Shown one piece after another: positions 1 to 13,399 of a stretch of 64,000 nucleotides of DNA. Positions within the stretch are counted from its first letter, which is position 1, and every line of letters begins with the position of its first letter. Below the pieces are notes generated by a model, which saw only the letters and a program-made list of their open reading frames with translations, was not told where the DNA came from and did no database searches. The DNA is from Diadema setosum (Eukaryota > Echinodermata > Echinoidea > Diadematoida > Diadematidae): NCBI GenBank assembly GCA_033980235.1, contig CM067072.1, forward strand, positions 30,727,759-30,791,758, given 5' to 3'. The position numbers and the translations under genes were made by a program.

Positions 1-738
1 TCAAAATAGAGTCCCGTGTTTCCTTTTTCTTACGAGAAATACTAAAGCTATATTACATCTCGTTTCCTGTTTGCGATTTTTTTTTTCTTCAGACAAACTG
101 GCAGGCAAACTCGGGCAAAACATGAAGACGTAAAAGTGGCATTCACATAACGCTCATTGGTATTCACATCTAGGAAGAAAGGAAAATATCGGAAATTGAT
201 AGCCTATATACTCGCAACCATGGGCTCTGCTTCATGAATGGTTTATAATGATAACCGCAAAATGAAATACCCTGCACTTGTGTTCCAATAAAAGGAAAGC
301 ATTTCCATTGTTCCACAAGCTGTACACTGCAATCGTCACTCCAGTTCGCCTTTCCAAATACTGTAAAGTCACTTTGTAAAACATCAACATAATGTCGAAT
401 ACCGTGGTATGTCATTTGGGCACTGAAGAGAGAGAGAGAGATCCTAAATGATTATATCCGCTTTAATCAGAATTACAAGTTGAGGAAGGAATTAAGATCA
501 CGAGGCCAAAGTTTCTCTTCACACAAGGTCATTCTATTTGGTTGTAATTTTGTCCGACACACTGTATTATGATCACCTATTTCCTTAGCCATACATAGGT
601 TTCAGTTGTACTTCTTTGATCAATGCAACTGTCAACAATGTTTCAGTAATAAATATTGGTCGCTTTAAAGTGGTACTAACCTATTTTGTCCACTTTCCAT
701 CATATATTTCCGAAGTTGAGCGATGAAGATCGCAAAGG
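1..738. other. Intergenic, nothing recognised
   Basis: No coding block, RNA gene or clear repeat apart from a short GA run near 429-441. Confidence 0.6.
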
Positions 739-739
739 G

Positions 740-807
<68 letters not shown>

Positions 808-854
808 CGTGTGTGTGTGTGTGTGTGTGTGTGTCTGTCTGTCTGTCTGTCTGT
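739..854. repeat. Compound microsatellite (GTT)n-(GT)n-(CTGT)n
   Basis: About 23 GTT units (739-807), then a GT run (809-834), then CTGT units (835-854). Open frames across it encode only poly-Leu, poly-Gln or poly-Thr and are not genes. Confidence 0.97.
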
Positions 855-1334
855 TTGTGAGGTCGTGTGTGAGTGTGTGAATAAAACAAGGACTGATTCT
901 AGAGTCGCGCTCATTTTCCTAACAAGTCTCTGCATACCGCATTAAAATTCTCGTCCGTCATTTTAAAAATGTCTGCACCAGTAAGTGTAAAATTTTGTGC
1001 ATATTTGACTCATTGGCAGAGAAAGTGTTAAGCGACTGCATCAAGTAAAATTCACATGATAATGAGTGGGGGAAGCGATAATATTCTTCAGATGAGACTA
1101 ATGATGCCACAACCAATATTGCTCAGAGAGTACAACATATAACCACCTCCTGTTCGTGTGTTTTTATCCATTGTAAAGAAACTGTCCACGTTCATCGACG
1201 GTCGACAGGAAACTCGTTTACAGCTGGCCTCGTATGAGCATCTTGCTTATGGTCAGGCCTCAAGGGTCAGGTTTATATTCCACGCCGCATGACTTCTTTG
1301 AGACTAATTTGTCATGGTGGAAAACGGCGAGATG

Positions 1335-1720
1335 ATGTGACACCGGTGGGGATGAGGATTGATCTTTAATTTTTTTTGAAAGATGCATATACTAAGAAAC
1401 CACTTATGAAATTTTACAGAGCTTATACCATTCTAAGAGAAATTCAGAGTTTATTTGACGAAGGTCGGTTTTAAAAAGGCTGACACATAAAAAAAAACAA
1501 AGTAAAACAAAGAGATCCTAACAAAAGGTGCCCAACCTTTTATCAGTATCGCTTGTTTTGGATATCTCAGCCATTTCAAAACCAATTTTCATCAAATAAA
1601 CATTGGCTTCCTCTTGGAATTACATGCTATTTCATATTTCATGACAAGTTCTCATTATCCTACCAAAAAGAGTTAGAAACCTGAACCCAGGTCTTAACCA
1701 AAACTAGGCCATCCCTTTAA
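1335..1720. mobile_element. TTAA-flanked foldback element, copy A (degraded)
   Basis: The right half reads as the family right arm (CAGCCATTTCAAAACC, then AACCAAAACTAGGCCATCCC, then TTAA at 1717-1720). The left half carries the complementary arm in decayed form and its end is not sharp. Non-autonomous, no ORF. Confidence 0.6.
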
Positions 1721-3226
1721 GCGAGTTAAGTACCAAGACGGCACTATGCCTGCTCCAGACTGCCTAGTACCTCATTGATAGCTCAGTTCAACTGTATCAC
1801 TCTTCACTTCCCACCCACCCCACCCCCCCCCCCCACACACACATATCGGCTGATAAACATGCACTATTCAGACAATGTTGTGTATAATACAGAAGAGACG
1901 TGATACTTTGGTGACATTATTTCGTCGCTATTTCTTTGATCACTCGTTCATGTTATGTAGGGCCTACTTTCGTACACTATTCATACAATTTTGATGAAAC
2001 GTAAATCTGAACGCGGCGGATGTTATGTCTGTAGAGCCTTTTGTTACTTAGCCACATATGGATTAATGACTAAGAAATCCGTTGCAAAACTTACGACAAA
2101 CGAATCACTATTGATGGCCAACTTATATAGGTCCTGCCGGAAAAACGTGAAGAAATTCGAGCTAGTCACAGCCTATATAGCCTGCAAAGGAGGGAGTGTC
2201 TCAACCCCAGAGCAATAATAATACAAGAAGGTATTGCTCATCTCCTTACTAATAATATGTATACTAATTGAAGAACACACAGGGTGTCCATTGATAGATT
2301 TCGTCAACGAACCGGTAACGATACTTCACCATTATCTCAACGCCTTTCCAAGATTTTCTCAACATGAACATGAAAAAAACAAAAACAAAACAGAAATACT
2401 GAAAGAGTCTGGCATATAAGCACTACCTCTTGGGAATTCTGCGTTTTCGATGAAGGAGGAACAATGTGAGGTTCATACACAGCTGCTGCTGAAAAAAAAA
2501 AAGAAGAGAAAATAATATATTCTGTCATTCGAGAACGAGTCCCATGAGAGCGTAAAATCATTTTGAGGAATCCGAGTCTTTGTGAATTTGAATTTGTTAC
2601 TGTCTCTTTCAGGATGAATGCCATGACGCAGGAGATCATCATGCAGTTCGTATAGCACCCCCCCCCCCCCGCCCGAAAAGAAGAAATGAACACAGATCCT
2701 TGTCGTTCCTGTTTTTTCGAGCGTCAGTGTCATAGCGCAAAAGTTGAATCATCATGCAGTTTTTAATTATAATTATGCTGGGTGGTCATGAGGGGTATGA
2801 GCATGTCGCTGCAATTATCCTCGAGTTCTTGCGCAACATCCTCAAAAACCATGCAGCAACAAGCTCTGCCACATCCTCTAGAATTGGTAACATGCTCACA
2901 ATAACATGTATTTAAACGTGTGAAAAACAAGTACAAACCTTGAGAAACATCAAACTACCTAGAAATTTTGTGCACAAAACATGAGACAGAACATCGAACA
3001 TACGCGGGACAACGAGAAGTAAGTCGCGAAATATTACATGCACGCTCTACGTGCTTGTGATGCCAGCTTCGCATACGTAAACCTTCCACAATATTCTCAC
3101 ATTCAGAGCTTGCAACATGCTCAATTTAATGTCAAGTTGTGGACCACCCTGATTATGCACCCAGAAAAGAAGAAAGTTACACAGGCCCTTGCGGTTTCTG
3201 TACAGTGACAATCATGCCGTCATTTT

Positions 3227-3270
3227 GTCTGATCAAGGAGGTATAATGAGCATACCTCCTTGGTCTGATC
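3227..3270. mobile_element. Micro-palindrome insertion flanked by GTCTGATC
   Basis: CAAGGAGGTAT (3234-3244) is the exact inverted complement of ATACCTCCTTG (3252-3262). The direct repeat GTCTGATC stands on both sides (3227-3234, 3263-3270). The insert is about 28 bp. Confidence 0.65.
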
Positions 3271-3288
3271 GAGTGCATGGTTGAACAG

Positions 3289-3703
3289 TTAAAGGGAAGA
3301 TCCAGTTTCGATTGAGATGGGGCTTCAGGTTTCCAACGTTTTTTGACGATGATTTTTAAAATGATGAGAAACTTTTTATGAAATATGAAATAACATATAA
3401 TTCTAAGAGGAATTCAAAGTTTTTTTGATGAAAATTGTTTTTGAAATGGCTGAGATGACACACACACAAAAACAAACCCGATCCAAATGAAAGGTGGGAC
3501 CCATCTTTTACAAGGATCGCTCTGTCTTATCTTTTTTTTTTTATATTTCTGCCATTTCAAAATCAATTTTCATCAATTAAAACGCTGAACTCCTCTTAGA
3601 ATTGTATGCCCTCTAGCATTTCATTAAGTGGTTTCTAAGTATCTCGCAAACCGATAAAAGCCGGATCCTCACCTCAACCAATACTAGTATACCTTTCCTT
3701 TAA
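3289..3703. mobile_element. TTAA-flanked foldback element, copy B
   Basis: TTAA at 3289-3292 and 3700-3703 bracket an inverted-repeat element of about 415 bp. The arms meet near 3480-3540 and include TTTTGAAATGGCTGAGAT and its complement. Same family as the copies at 39.5, 41.1 and 51.5 kb. Confidence 0.8.
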
Positions 3704-5203
3704 ACAATGATGGTTCGAAAAAAAGGAGTTTTGTAGGAATTGAAGGAAAATGTTGACCTTTCACTTCTGCGCATGTATAAAAGTGGATACACGAAGTTTA
3801 TCTCAATATTTCATGATACTTAATGTACACTTATGTATTATCATTAAAAGATTAGATAAATCACGACAAAATGTTTTTACAAGATAACCTCAGAACTTTT
3901 AATGGCACAGCTTCTGTATGAATTATGCGGCGTCAAGGCTGGACCAGCGTTCAGCTCGACTCGCATCCTGCAATATAATTATACGCAGTACCTCACAAAC
4001 AACATCATCCGTAACCAACTCCTTGCCCTTACCATGGTAGTTATATACCCTTACCGAGGGTTATCTATTTACTGCACTGATGAAGTGCTCTCATCTATGC
4101 GGCTATGGCAAGGATTAAACCTAGTGCCATAATATTGTATCACAGATAGAGACCCCCTGGAAAGCATGCATGCACAGCTTGGAAATGTCTCGGATCTTTT
4201 CTCCTTGGTATTATACGGCTCTGTGTCTCCGCAGTATATAGTGCCATCAGAATGAGATAATAGGTGCACACATCAAAGAAGGCCACACAATCACAAAAGA
4301 GACATGTGCGCAATAGTGTGTGTTGCCATATTGCAGAGGGGATGCCTATAGCGTGGTATACGTTGGGCTTTTAATTAGACGCGACGGGATTCGGATAATT
4401 GGCCACGCAGACAGTCCTATGCATCCTAGTATGAAGTACAGCCACGTCTGAGTACATGCCCTCCACTGATGATATCTCATTTAAGGTTATCAGTGGAAAA
4501 TGTGACTTAAAAGGCGCCAGTGAATTTGGAAGTTATCATGATCGTATTATATTAGTATCCAACCAATATTCAGCAATACTGCGAAGGGACAGTGATACAT
4601 AACTATAGTATGAAACGCATAATATACAAACCTTGGCTAGAATGGGCACCATGCTATGCCAGATATGAAGTCATAAAAAGGAACACATTAGGAACAATAT
4701 TAGTGTGTATAGGCCTTGCTTTAGATTAACAGTTTGACAGAAAGACAGATACACACATATGGTCCTACATACATATAGGGCCTATACTGCATACGATGTA
4801 CATAACAATAATATAAGGTGAACTCAATAAAGGTATCATAATTATAATGAATAAGTGGATAACTAAATTGATAGAAATGTTTTAAGGAACTCGAAAGAGG
4901 GATTTGCATTTACACTTGTAACTTGTTATAATTTGATAGTGCGATAGATGAGTAGTAAGAAAGATAGGTAGATGTAAACAAAAAGAAAGATATAGATAGG
5001 ACAGAAAGAGATATGCACGTATACATAATTAATAATGGATACACACAGGTGCATATCATAGATTGATTGCTGTTTAAATATACAAATATAATTAGAATGG
5101 TTTGAATACTAGACGTATACAGGGAAACGGAGGGATAGGTAACCATTGGGTATAGGTCCGTAAAAGTACAACTCCACACTGTGTCTAGTATAAATAAACT
5201 GTT

Positions 5204-5436
5204 ACTGTAAAACCAGGGAGGTGAGACGCTCTCCCCTCCCCGGTAAAACCAGATATTATATTCGTGGCATGAATCTTTCGCGACTTGGAGCCAACGGCCT
5301 TTTTCGCGGCATGAAACTTTCGCGAATCGTCACTGTACATCACTGTAAATTGCAAGACAAACACATCCGCCTGTATTTTATGCTTTCACGAATCTTGGCT
5401 CCTCTCGAAATTCGCGAAAGATTCTGGTTTTACAGT
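5204..5436. mobile_element. MITE with TIR ACTGTAAAACCAG, TTCGCG-rich interior
   Basis: ACTGTAAAACCAG (5204-5216) is inverted as CTGGTTTTACAGT (5424-5436). The interior is full of TTTCGCGAA-type words. The left end is itself interrupted by a 26 bp palindrome with a repeated GTAAAACCAG on each side (5207-5216, 5243-5252). Confidence 0.8.
5207..5252. mobile_element. Micro-palindrome inserted in a MITE terminus
   Basis: CCAGGGAGGTGAGAC (5213-5227) pairs with CTCTCCCCTCCCCGG (5229-5243) at 12 of 15 positions. The 10 bp GTAAAACCAG is repeated directly on both sides, as expected from target duplication, and belongs to the host MITE's own terminus. Confidence 0.65.
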
Positions 5437-7072
5437 CGTAGTGAATAGAGTAGAATCAGATGAATAGAAGAGTGAGGGTTCATCAAAGTTGGACATAGAA
5501 TAAAAACAATAAACAATGTCCACGAAGCACGTTTTGTGCAATACTAAATGAGTTCAAACGTACACCTATAAATCGTACGTATGTCAGTGTAGCGAAGTCA
5601 AACATTAAAATTACTACACATGATTGTATACTCTCCTCAAATATCACTATGTCTCATCATACATTGTACGTTTAAGTACACTTTGAGTTGGTATAATCTA
5701 GCTAGAGTCACCCTTTAATTTGATTAGTATATCGAATACATTCGATTACAAGCATATTACCTGAATGATATCATGCATGAAACAATTTCCGTTTAGAATC
5801 GACTCGGTGTCTTTCATAATAGTCTTTGTAAAATACGTGTCTCCATTTTAGGCAAACAAGATCTCCCTGCTGTATACGTATAAACAAGAGTAAAAAGGTC
5901 ACACTTGGACATGGTCAGAGAAAAAAAAATCCAATCCGAATGATACACGCCTTAAAATTAAAATAATAACAACAACAACGCCTGTGCTGCGGATATGAGG
6001 GTCATTCGCGGAAGCTGACGTCATAATGAGAGAGTGCAACTCATGCATCCTCCACTACAATACAACAGTCTCCGACACAGTCTTTACAATCATGACGTAC
6101 ACAGTCTCTATAATCACGACGTATAGGTCATTAAAGGGGATTCTGCAGTCGAAACTTAGTCTGGAAAGAAGGAATACAATTTCCTCCGGGCGACAATGAA
6201 AATGTGATCAAAATGGAATGAAAATAAGGAAGTTATATCATTTTGATGTTTCACTTAATTTTTCAGGAAACAGTCGATATGAATTTCATATGCAAATAGT
6301 ACATGAAATTTCCCTTTTTGTATTCAAACGCATTTCCGTCCCAGCATCAAATCCTGATATATCTAACTGATCACTTAATTCCGAAGTCACCATTGCACTC
6401 AATCAGGAATTCCATATCTTGCACTTTAATAGCAGTAACATTGAATTCCGTATTTTTTGTTTACTCGAATCAAGTGAGAATTATTGTGAGGTTATCAGTG
6501 CACTCGTTTGCATATTCATATCAACTGTGAAATAAGCAGTAATTACCAAAGCGTCCCTAATATGTTTATCTGCTTTTGATCAAATTTTCACTGTTATACT
6601 CGCACGATTTTACTCTTTTTTAGCAGACAAAATTATCACTGGACTGGAAAATTCCTCTGTAAATACACGTCATGCTTCTTAGCGCCGTCTGATTACAAGC
6701 CATCTCATCCCAACATCACTAGCAGCATCAGCACCCATGATGCATGCTGCTATAGTGATGTAAACAGGATAAGTATCTGCTATAGCGCCGCGGCGATATT
6801 CAAGGAATGATATGGACGGTTATTATATGAACGACAACGATAATGAGATGAAATTCATGGGTGAGGAAAGCGCAAAGACACGACCGACCTCATCATCGTG
6901 GGTATCCTGAGTATAGCTATACTACAGGGATGGATGAACTCGTAACGTAAATAATTTTTGCGCATACATTGTCATGATTGACAGTGCTGTGAAGACCTAC
7001 GAGCTGTCCATGGACATAAGCATTCACATTCGAGTCTTTGAGAGTAGCTGACAAGGATGACCACGACATAAA

Positions 7073-7326
7073 GTATACTGTATAAGCTGTTATTTTCGCG
7101 AGGGTTTAATTTTCGCGAATTTCGCGAATCACAGTTGGATCGCGAATCTAACAACACGCGAAAATGTCTCCATGCGCTTTTAATAGAGCATTAACGTATG
7201 AGCCGTTTAAGCCACGGCATCGATTCGCGAAAACAACATCCCGCGAAAATGTCTGTGACCTCGTCATTCGCGAAAGTAAATGTACGTGAAATAACAGCGT
7301 ATATACGCTGTTATTTCACGTACATT
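7073..7326. mobile_element. TTCGCG-rich MITE ending in a 48 bp perfect palindrome
   Basis: The left end TATACTGTATAAGCTGTTATTTT is partly inverted at the right as AAATAACAGCGTATA. At 7279-7326 the right terminus and a second inverted copy join into a perfect 48 bp palindrome centred between 7302 and 7303. Confidence 0.7.
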
Positions 7327-8129
7327 GTATATATATATGATATATATTATTCTTTAATGTGCACAGTGCATTGTATATCGGCAAAGCAAAACGAACAGAT
7401 TTATCAACGAATCTCTGGTAATTCGCATCAGCCAAAGCTAAACTTCGGACTCCACGGCAAAGAAAGTGGCAAATACAATATACTGGATGGATGCCGGCTT
7501 CATACACACACGTACAATGATTCAGTATACTAGTGAACAGATTCACTTTGAATTACTGAAGAGTATAGCTACAGTCATTTAATATCGTACAATATCTGTT
7601 TCCTAAGGCAAAGGGGTTCCCCGCCGTCCCTGGTGGAATACACTGTATAGTTGCTTTTAAAAGCTTGACAGATATACTCTCACGGAGAATAATAACGTTT
7701 GGTGCTATAATGTAATCGCATTCATGGTTAATTCACCATGAATGTAGACAGCGAAAATGGACGAATTCATTCATATTACTATCACCGAACACCAACAGAT
7801 GCATCATGAGTATATTATAGACGCAACTGGGGAGTTTCCGATGAGAGAATAAGTGAAGTGGCGAATCGGCATACGACCTCCTGGTAATATTCCACTATCA
7901 TGACACATCCTGACACTACAGTACAAGTGCGCATACAACGGTATTAAAAACGCTGCCTCTTGCATGTACAAACCGCAACGCAATGCTTTTCACATTTTAT
8001 ACCTGAAAAGTAAAACCACAGTCCAGAACACGGTCGATTTTCACTTCATTTTTCAATGTGTAACAATGGAATGGAATGCTTACATCTCGTTCTACCTTTT
8101 AGAAATCGGCTAGAGAGAGAAGAGATTGT

Positions 8130-8470
8130 AGTCTACGTACCTTTACACGTACTTTGAACAGGTGCATGCAGAGCAGAGGAATGCCGAAATTGGTGTAGGA
8201 GCACCACGCCTGTGCTACAGTGGACAACCGCACGCTGGTAGTGCTGAAGAGCAATTGAACCTGTTTGTGCACACGGCGAAAACACGCGGTTCCCCGTGTT
8301 CTCTTGCACAGCGCTTTCAGTACGCCCGCTCGCGCTCTGTATAGGGTTGTTCCTCCCACCTCCATGCTCACACGCGGTTTTTTCATGATCCGATCGTTTC
8401 GAATACAATGGCGCATAGGAACAGAAAAGTCGAAAAAGCCCTTTCATAAAACCTATTCATGCATCGCATA
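8130..8470. other. CpG-rich patch with overlapping short open frames
   Basis: Local GC and CpG are clearly higher than the surroundings and open frames of 60-105 codons occur on both strands. None shows a recognisable domain, and the mutual overlap is typical of GC-rich non-coding DNA. It may be an old element or a regulatory patch. Confidence 0.4.
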
Positions 8471-9245
8471 GAATGGCTCCAAATTGAAGCCACGAGTTCT
8501 CTCAATGAGTGTGTTTCGTTCCTCGTCAAACAAGATAAAAGAAAAACATACTGTACTTTTATCAGCGTGCGTGAGTTTGAAATGAAAATGTGGTGGCCTG
8601 GAAAGTTTTGGTTCAGTGCATTAAGTGGAGCATTCAACAAGAAGAAGAAAAGAAGAAGAAACAAAAGTAAAGCTGCAGACCGGTTGATTTTGCAATGAGA
8701 ACCCGCTATTTCCTGTCATATCCTTTCGGTCACAAGTTCTAAAAATGAAAGTATGACCCAAGTGTATTCTTAGGTGATGTTTACTTATTCATTAGCTGTA
8801 CTCATTAGCTGTAACTCTCGCTTTGTAGCATTAATGTTTATCACCTCACGTTATATGAAAAAGCGGTAGGATGTAATAACAATGAATTAGGGGCTACCCT
8901 TGACAAAGAAGACCACCTTGCCATTGTTAACATAACTGGCGGGATATGTTTTAGAAGAATTATATTCACTTTTGTGTTATGTAATCTTAGGACAAAGCCA
9001 TTTTGCGTACTTTTTTTTTCAAACTTCAATAGATTGAACGTTGAAAGAACAACCTTCCAATGTCAATATTGTAGGAACAGTATACTTGCTAAAAGGAGGT
9101 CATAATGAAGCGTTTAATGATGCTGTTACGACCTCACTCCTCAGTCTCTGGTTGCTATTATAGTAAATTCATTATCATTAAAAACTTCATAGTCTATTCA
9201 TTATTCTCTCTCCTTCCCACTTATTCCCCTTCTCTCACACTCTAT

Positions 9246-9353
9246 AGGTCTATCTATCAGATTCTATCCATCTACCCATCTATCAATCAATCTATCTATC
9301 TACATTGTATCTATCTATCTTTCTTTCTTTCTTTCTATCTATCTATCTATCTA

Positions 9354-9398
<45 letters not shown>

Positions 9399-9454
9399 TT
9401 CCATCCATCTATCTATCTATCTATCTATCTGTATGTATCTACCTATACCTATAC

Positions 9455-9497
<43 letters not shown>

Positions 9498-9535
9498 GCT
9501 ATCTGTCTATATGTTTGTCTGTCTGTCTATCTCTT
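9246..9535. repeat. (TATC)n / (TA)n compound microsatellite
   Basis: Long TATC runs flank an alternating TA tract (about 9357-9397). Open frames over it are SIYLSIYL-type translations and not genes. Confidence 0.97.
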
Positions 9536-9748
9536 ACGATTCCCTCAATTTCCATTCATCTTCTTTTTTCAACTACTACACTATTTCTAATGGCTCTCCC
9601 TCTCTACCTATACAATAATTTATTTATCTTATATCCATCCCAAACTCCGTCTATATCTATCATTCAGTTTCTCTATTTTTCTATCAGTATATTGGCAAAT
9701 ACATCGACTGTCTTGTAATCTGCCTTTCATCCTGTATCCTGTATTCTC

Positions 9749-9749
9749 T

Positions 9750-9780
<31 letters not shown>

Positions 9781-9783
9781 TTT
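9749..9783. repeat. (TTTA)n microsatellite
   Basis: Nearly nine perfect TTTA units. Confidence 0.95.
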
Positions 9784-11135
9784 CTAATCTTTTGTCAGGG
9801 TAGTCCATTCACCAATAAATAGTGGTCTTCCATGGAGCCCTGAATAATATTGATGAACATATGTACATTAAATAGCAAAACGTATATACAGAAGATGACA
9901 TAATACAGTGTAGATACATACCAGCATACTGTACATTGCACCCTGATCACCCTGATCCTGTGTAATTCCTCGTTCCTCATTCTATATATTCTCCCAAACT
10001 CTTTGATCACATTTAGCAAGGGGTAATTATCAGAATAACGTGATAATAGTTTCCTGTTATCTTTATTTTGTTTTATTTCATTTCATTTTATTTTTAATGG
10101 TGCCTTGCTTGATGCTTCAGGTTCGGTTTCTTTTTTTTTTTCCTCTCTCTCTCTCTCTTAAATCATTGACATATTCATGATAAACGCATAGATTTATATC
10201 AACACGACACAATATCAGTAATAATAATAATGATTTCTGTGTGTTTAACAGTTGTTTAAGGAGACTGGGGAGTTATTTATAGCTGTAAAAATGCGGGATT
10301 CATTAGTAAATGTATTTCGGCAGTCGGTTGTCTGTGGTTCTCCAGGCGTTTGCTCCCTCCTCTTCTCGGATTTATCTGCTCAAGGTTAAATCAAGAAGAT
10401 AGATTGACTAGAAGAAGAGTAGAAAAAGAGGGAAATGAAGATGCGTCGCACAGAGCTGAATGGTCTGCACTCAATCTTATATATAGGCAGTAACGTGTAT
10501 TAAAAGCTAAATTATGTGGGTATGGGGAAGGCGGAGAAGGAACTAGAAAATTAATATAAAATCAAATCTATCTATCAATCTCATGATCTATCCATCCGAC
10601 TGTATTCCTTCCATCAGTAGATTGTGCAGGCTTCCATAAATTGACATTGAGGAAACACTTCACTCTCTCAATGTCTTTCTATAGCCTTGCTATTATTATA
10701 GTGCCCTCTTCCGTACGTGTTTGTCAAAATGAACTCCCTCCCGTCTGTGTAATTATACCAATTCACTATCTCCATATACGTCATATGCATTTCCCTGGTA
10801 ACGCGGAATACGATTAATCGACGACATCTCATAAACGCTGAGCTTCCCTTTTGGGAGGGAAAAATAAAAACTAACGTGAGGATGCATATGGCATAGTCCT
10901 TGCAAAAGATACTATTTGCTTAACCCTTGTCTGCTCACGGCCTGTGGTCCAAACTGCAAGATCCTAATTTTTTCATTGACTTAATGAGTGATTTTCTTTT
11001 TTACATGACGCTTTAAGATTAAAGAACGCGCACAATATAAAGCAAAATTACAATAAAGATAAAAAAAAAAAACTGAACGTAAAATGCCTTAGCCCGAGAG
11101 CTCCTCAAAAAAACAAATATCCAAATAAAACTGCA

Positions 11136-11138
<3 letters not shown>

Positions 11139-11217
<79 letters not shown>
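11139..11217. repeat. (CA)n microsatellite
   Basis: About 39 uninterrupted CA units, followed by impure CA/AAAC. Confidence 0.98.
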
Positions 11218-11221
<4 letters not shown>

Positions 11222-12009
11222 AACACACAAACACAAGCACATACACACACAATGTAATCAACTCAAGTTGTCCATTAAGGCGTCCTTCAGCGTATACAGT
11301 AACTCTGATTTCTTTATATACGAAATAAAAGATACAGTGTAAAAACTGAATTGAAACGTCACACTCTTTTGAATTTGTCCAGAAGTGAATTAGTTTATCA
11401 AGTTACAAATATCAGTCTTGGAAAGATGTCATTTTATATATCATATCCTACCATGCTAACCCTCATTATGATAAAATACAGCACTAGTTCGTTTTCATTG
11501 TTGTTGTAGTATCATTGTTGATAAGTTTTTGTCATAAAACTGATAATGTAACAAAGAGAGAGAACAAGATGAAAGCATGACCATCAATCATTTTCTGGTC
11601 TACTGAGTAAGCACAGAAGTGTTAGGGTTCACGCATGAGGCTATTTGTACTGTTTAATGACAGCAACTAAAGAAATTGTATGTTGTTGTTGTTTTCTTCT
11701 CTTACTTGTGTGTTGATGATATCGATAGTTCATCTAAGGGGCACCAAAAGGCAGCAAAAATATTGCAAATATGTCAAACAGAGTGTATATATACTAGTAA
11801 TGTGCTTCCTTCTTTCTTGTCAATATGTTTACAGGATCTTGTCGTTGTTATTGCTGTTTTGTGTTTGTCGTGCTCCTATACTTGCTTGAAACCCGATACT
11901 GCTTTTGATTGGAACGTTATGCGTGATAATCAACTGCGCGCAATAACATAAATTTCAAGGGTTACAAGCACAGATCATTCTAATCACGTTGCAAGGTGTG
12001 ATGCATTCA

Positions 12010-13310
12010 AGTTGTATATTTTGCCGATCACATAGTGATACACCCAAGTGATATATTTTTAGTGGAGTACATGTATTCTAGTGATACATTCAAATGGTAT
12101 ATTTTGGTGGAGAGTTGTAGTGGTATATTCAAGCGTTATATTCCAGATGTCTATACTAGTATTCCGGTGGGCTATGCAAGTTATTATCTTCTTATAGTGA
12201 TATAATCTAGTGGTATATTCCAGATGTCTATACTAGTATTCCAGTTGGCTATTCAAGTTATTATCTTCTTATAGTGATATAATCTAGTGGTATATTCAAG
12301 TGGTACTTTTTAATGGCAGATACTTATGGTATATTCTGGCGATATATCAAAGTGGTATATTCTACTTGGTATATTGTAGCGGTCTAATCAAGTGCTATAG
12401 TCTACTTGTACATACTACAGGTATAAACTGGTATGCAAAACAGGTATGTCTAAGTGGTATATTCTAGTGGTGCATTCACGTGGTGTATCTACTTGGAATA
12501 TCCATGTTATATTCTAGTGACAGAGTATCCAAGTGGATGATGTTCCAATGGTATAGGCTTACTGTAGTAGACCTACGTTCACGCGATACATACAACTGGT
12601 ATATTCCAGTCAAAATTATGTTCCAGCACTATATATACTAAAATGTACAGTGCACATTCAAGTGGCTATATTCCAGTGATATAAGCATATTCTAGTGGTG
12701 TATTAGTGGTACAAGTGGTATAAAAAAATCTGGTCGAATGTTCTAGTGGTACATACATGCGGTGTATCCACATGGTATATTCCAGTGATATATTGTGGTC
12801 GTATATCTAAGTGTTAAATTCCATTTGTACATTCACGTGATATATCCACGTGGTATAGGCCTTATTCCGTTGATATGCTATAGTATCCAAGAGCTACATT
12901 TTAGTGGTATACATGTAGGCTCCCTACTACAATTGGTATATTAAGGTGGTATATTCCAGTGATCTATTTTATTCTGGTTGTCTCAGGGTGGTGCATTCAC
13001 TTGCAGTGTACTGATAACCACGTGGTATAACAGTGAAATCAAGTTGTATAGACGGTGGTAGGCCTACATTCACTTGGTATATTCGCTTGGTATATCCAAG
13101 TGGTATATTCCAGTGATATATTTTAGTGGTATATTCAATACGCGTATATATTCCAGTGGTATATTCTAGTGGTGTATTGTAGTAGTATTATAGTAATAAA
13201 ATTCTAGTGGTATACTCCGATCGCAATATTCTATAGGGATATATTCTTTAGTGCAATATTCCAGTGGTGTATTGATCCAGCGGTATATGACATATATTAG
13301 GAATGTATTA
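12010..13310. repeat. Degenerate minisatellite based on AGTGGTATATTC
   Basis: For 1.3 kb the sequence is a patchwork of the roughly 12 bp word AGTGGTATATTC and variants (CCAGTGATATAT, CAAGTGGTATAT). Nested in it, a 77 bp higher-order unit is duplicated nearly perfectly (12141-12217 and 12218-12294). It ends about 550 bp before the DNAJC21 start. Confidence 0.85.
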
Positions 13311-13399
13311 TGGTAGTACACTTGTGTGCTGATGTTACAATAAGTATAATTCTTGTTATCAACGTCATGGTCTATGTAATGAACGTAGTTCTACCCGTC

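Larger units (their letters stand above)
3704..12009. other. Intergenic stretch between named repeats
   Basis: Outside the elements listed separately there is no exon-like open frame, no tRNA-like fold and no recognised protein motif. Open frames are under about 110 codons and lack domain signatures. Confidence 0.6.

Noticed and set aside
665..935. Open frames encoding poly-Gln, poly-Thr or poly-Leu
   Set aside because: They are translations of a GTT/GT/CTGT microsatellite, present in several frames on both strands, with no flanking coding signal.
8099..8470. Overlapping 60-105 codon frames on both strands
   Set aside because: Mutually overlapping frames in a GC-rich patch without any recognisable motif; composition explains them.
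9105..9718. 161- and 137-codon plus-strand frames
   Set aside because: They are SIYLSIYL-type translations of the TATC/TA microsatellite.
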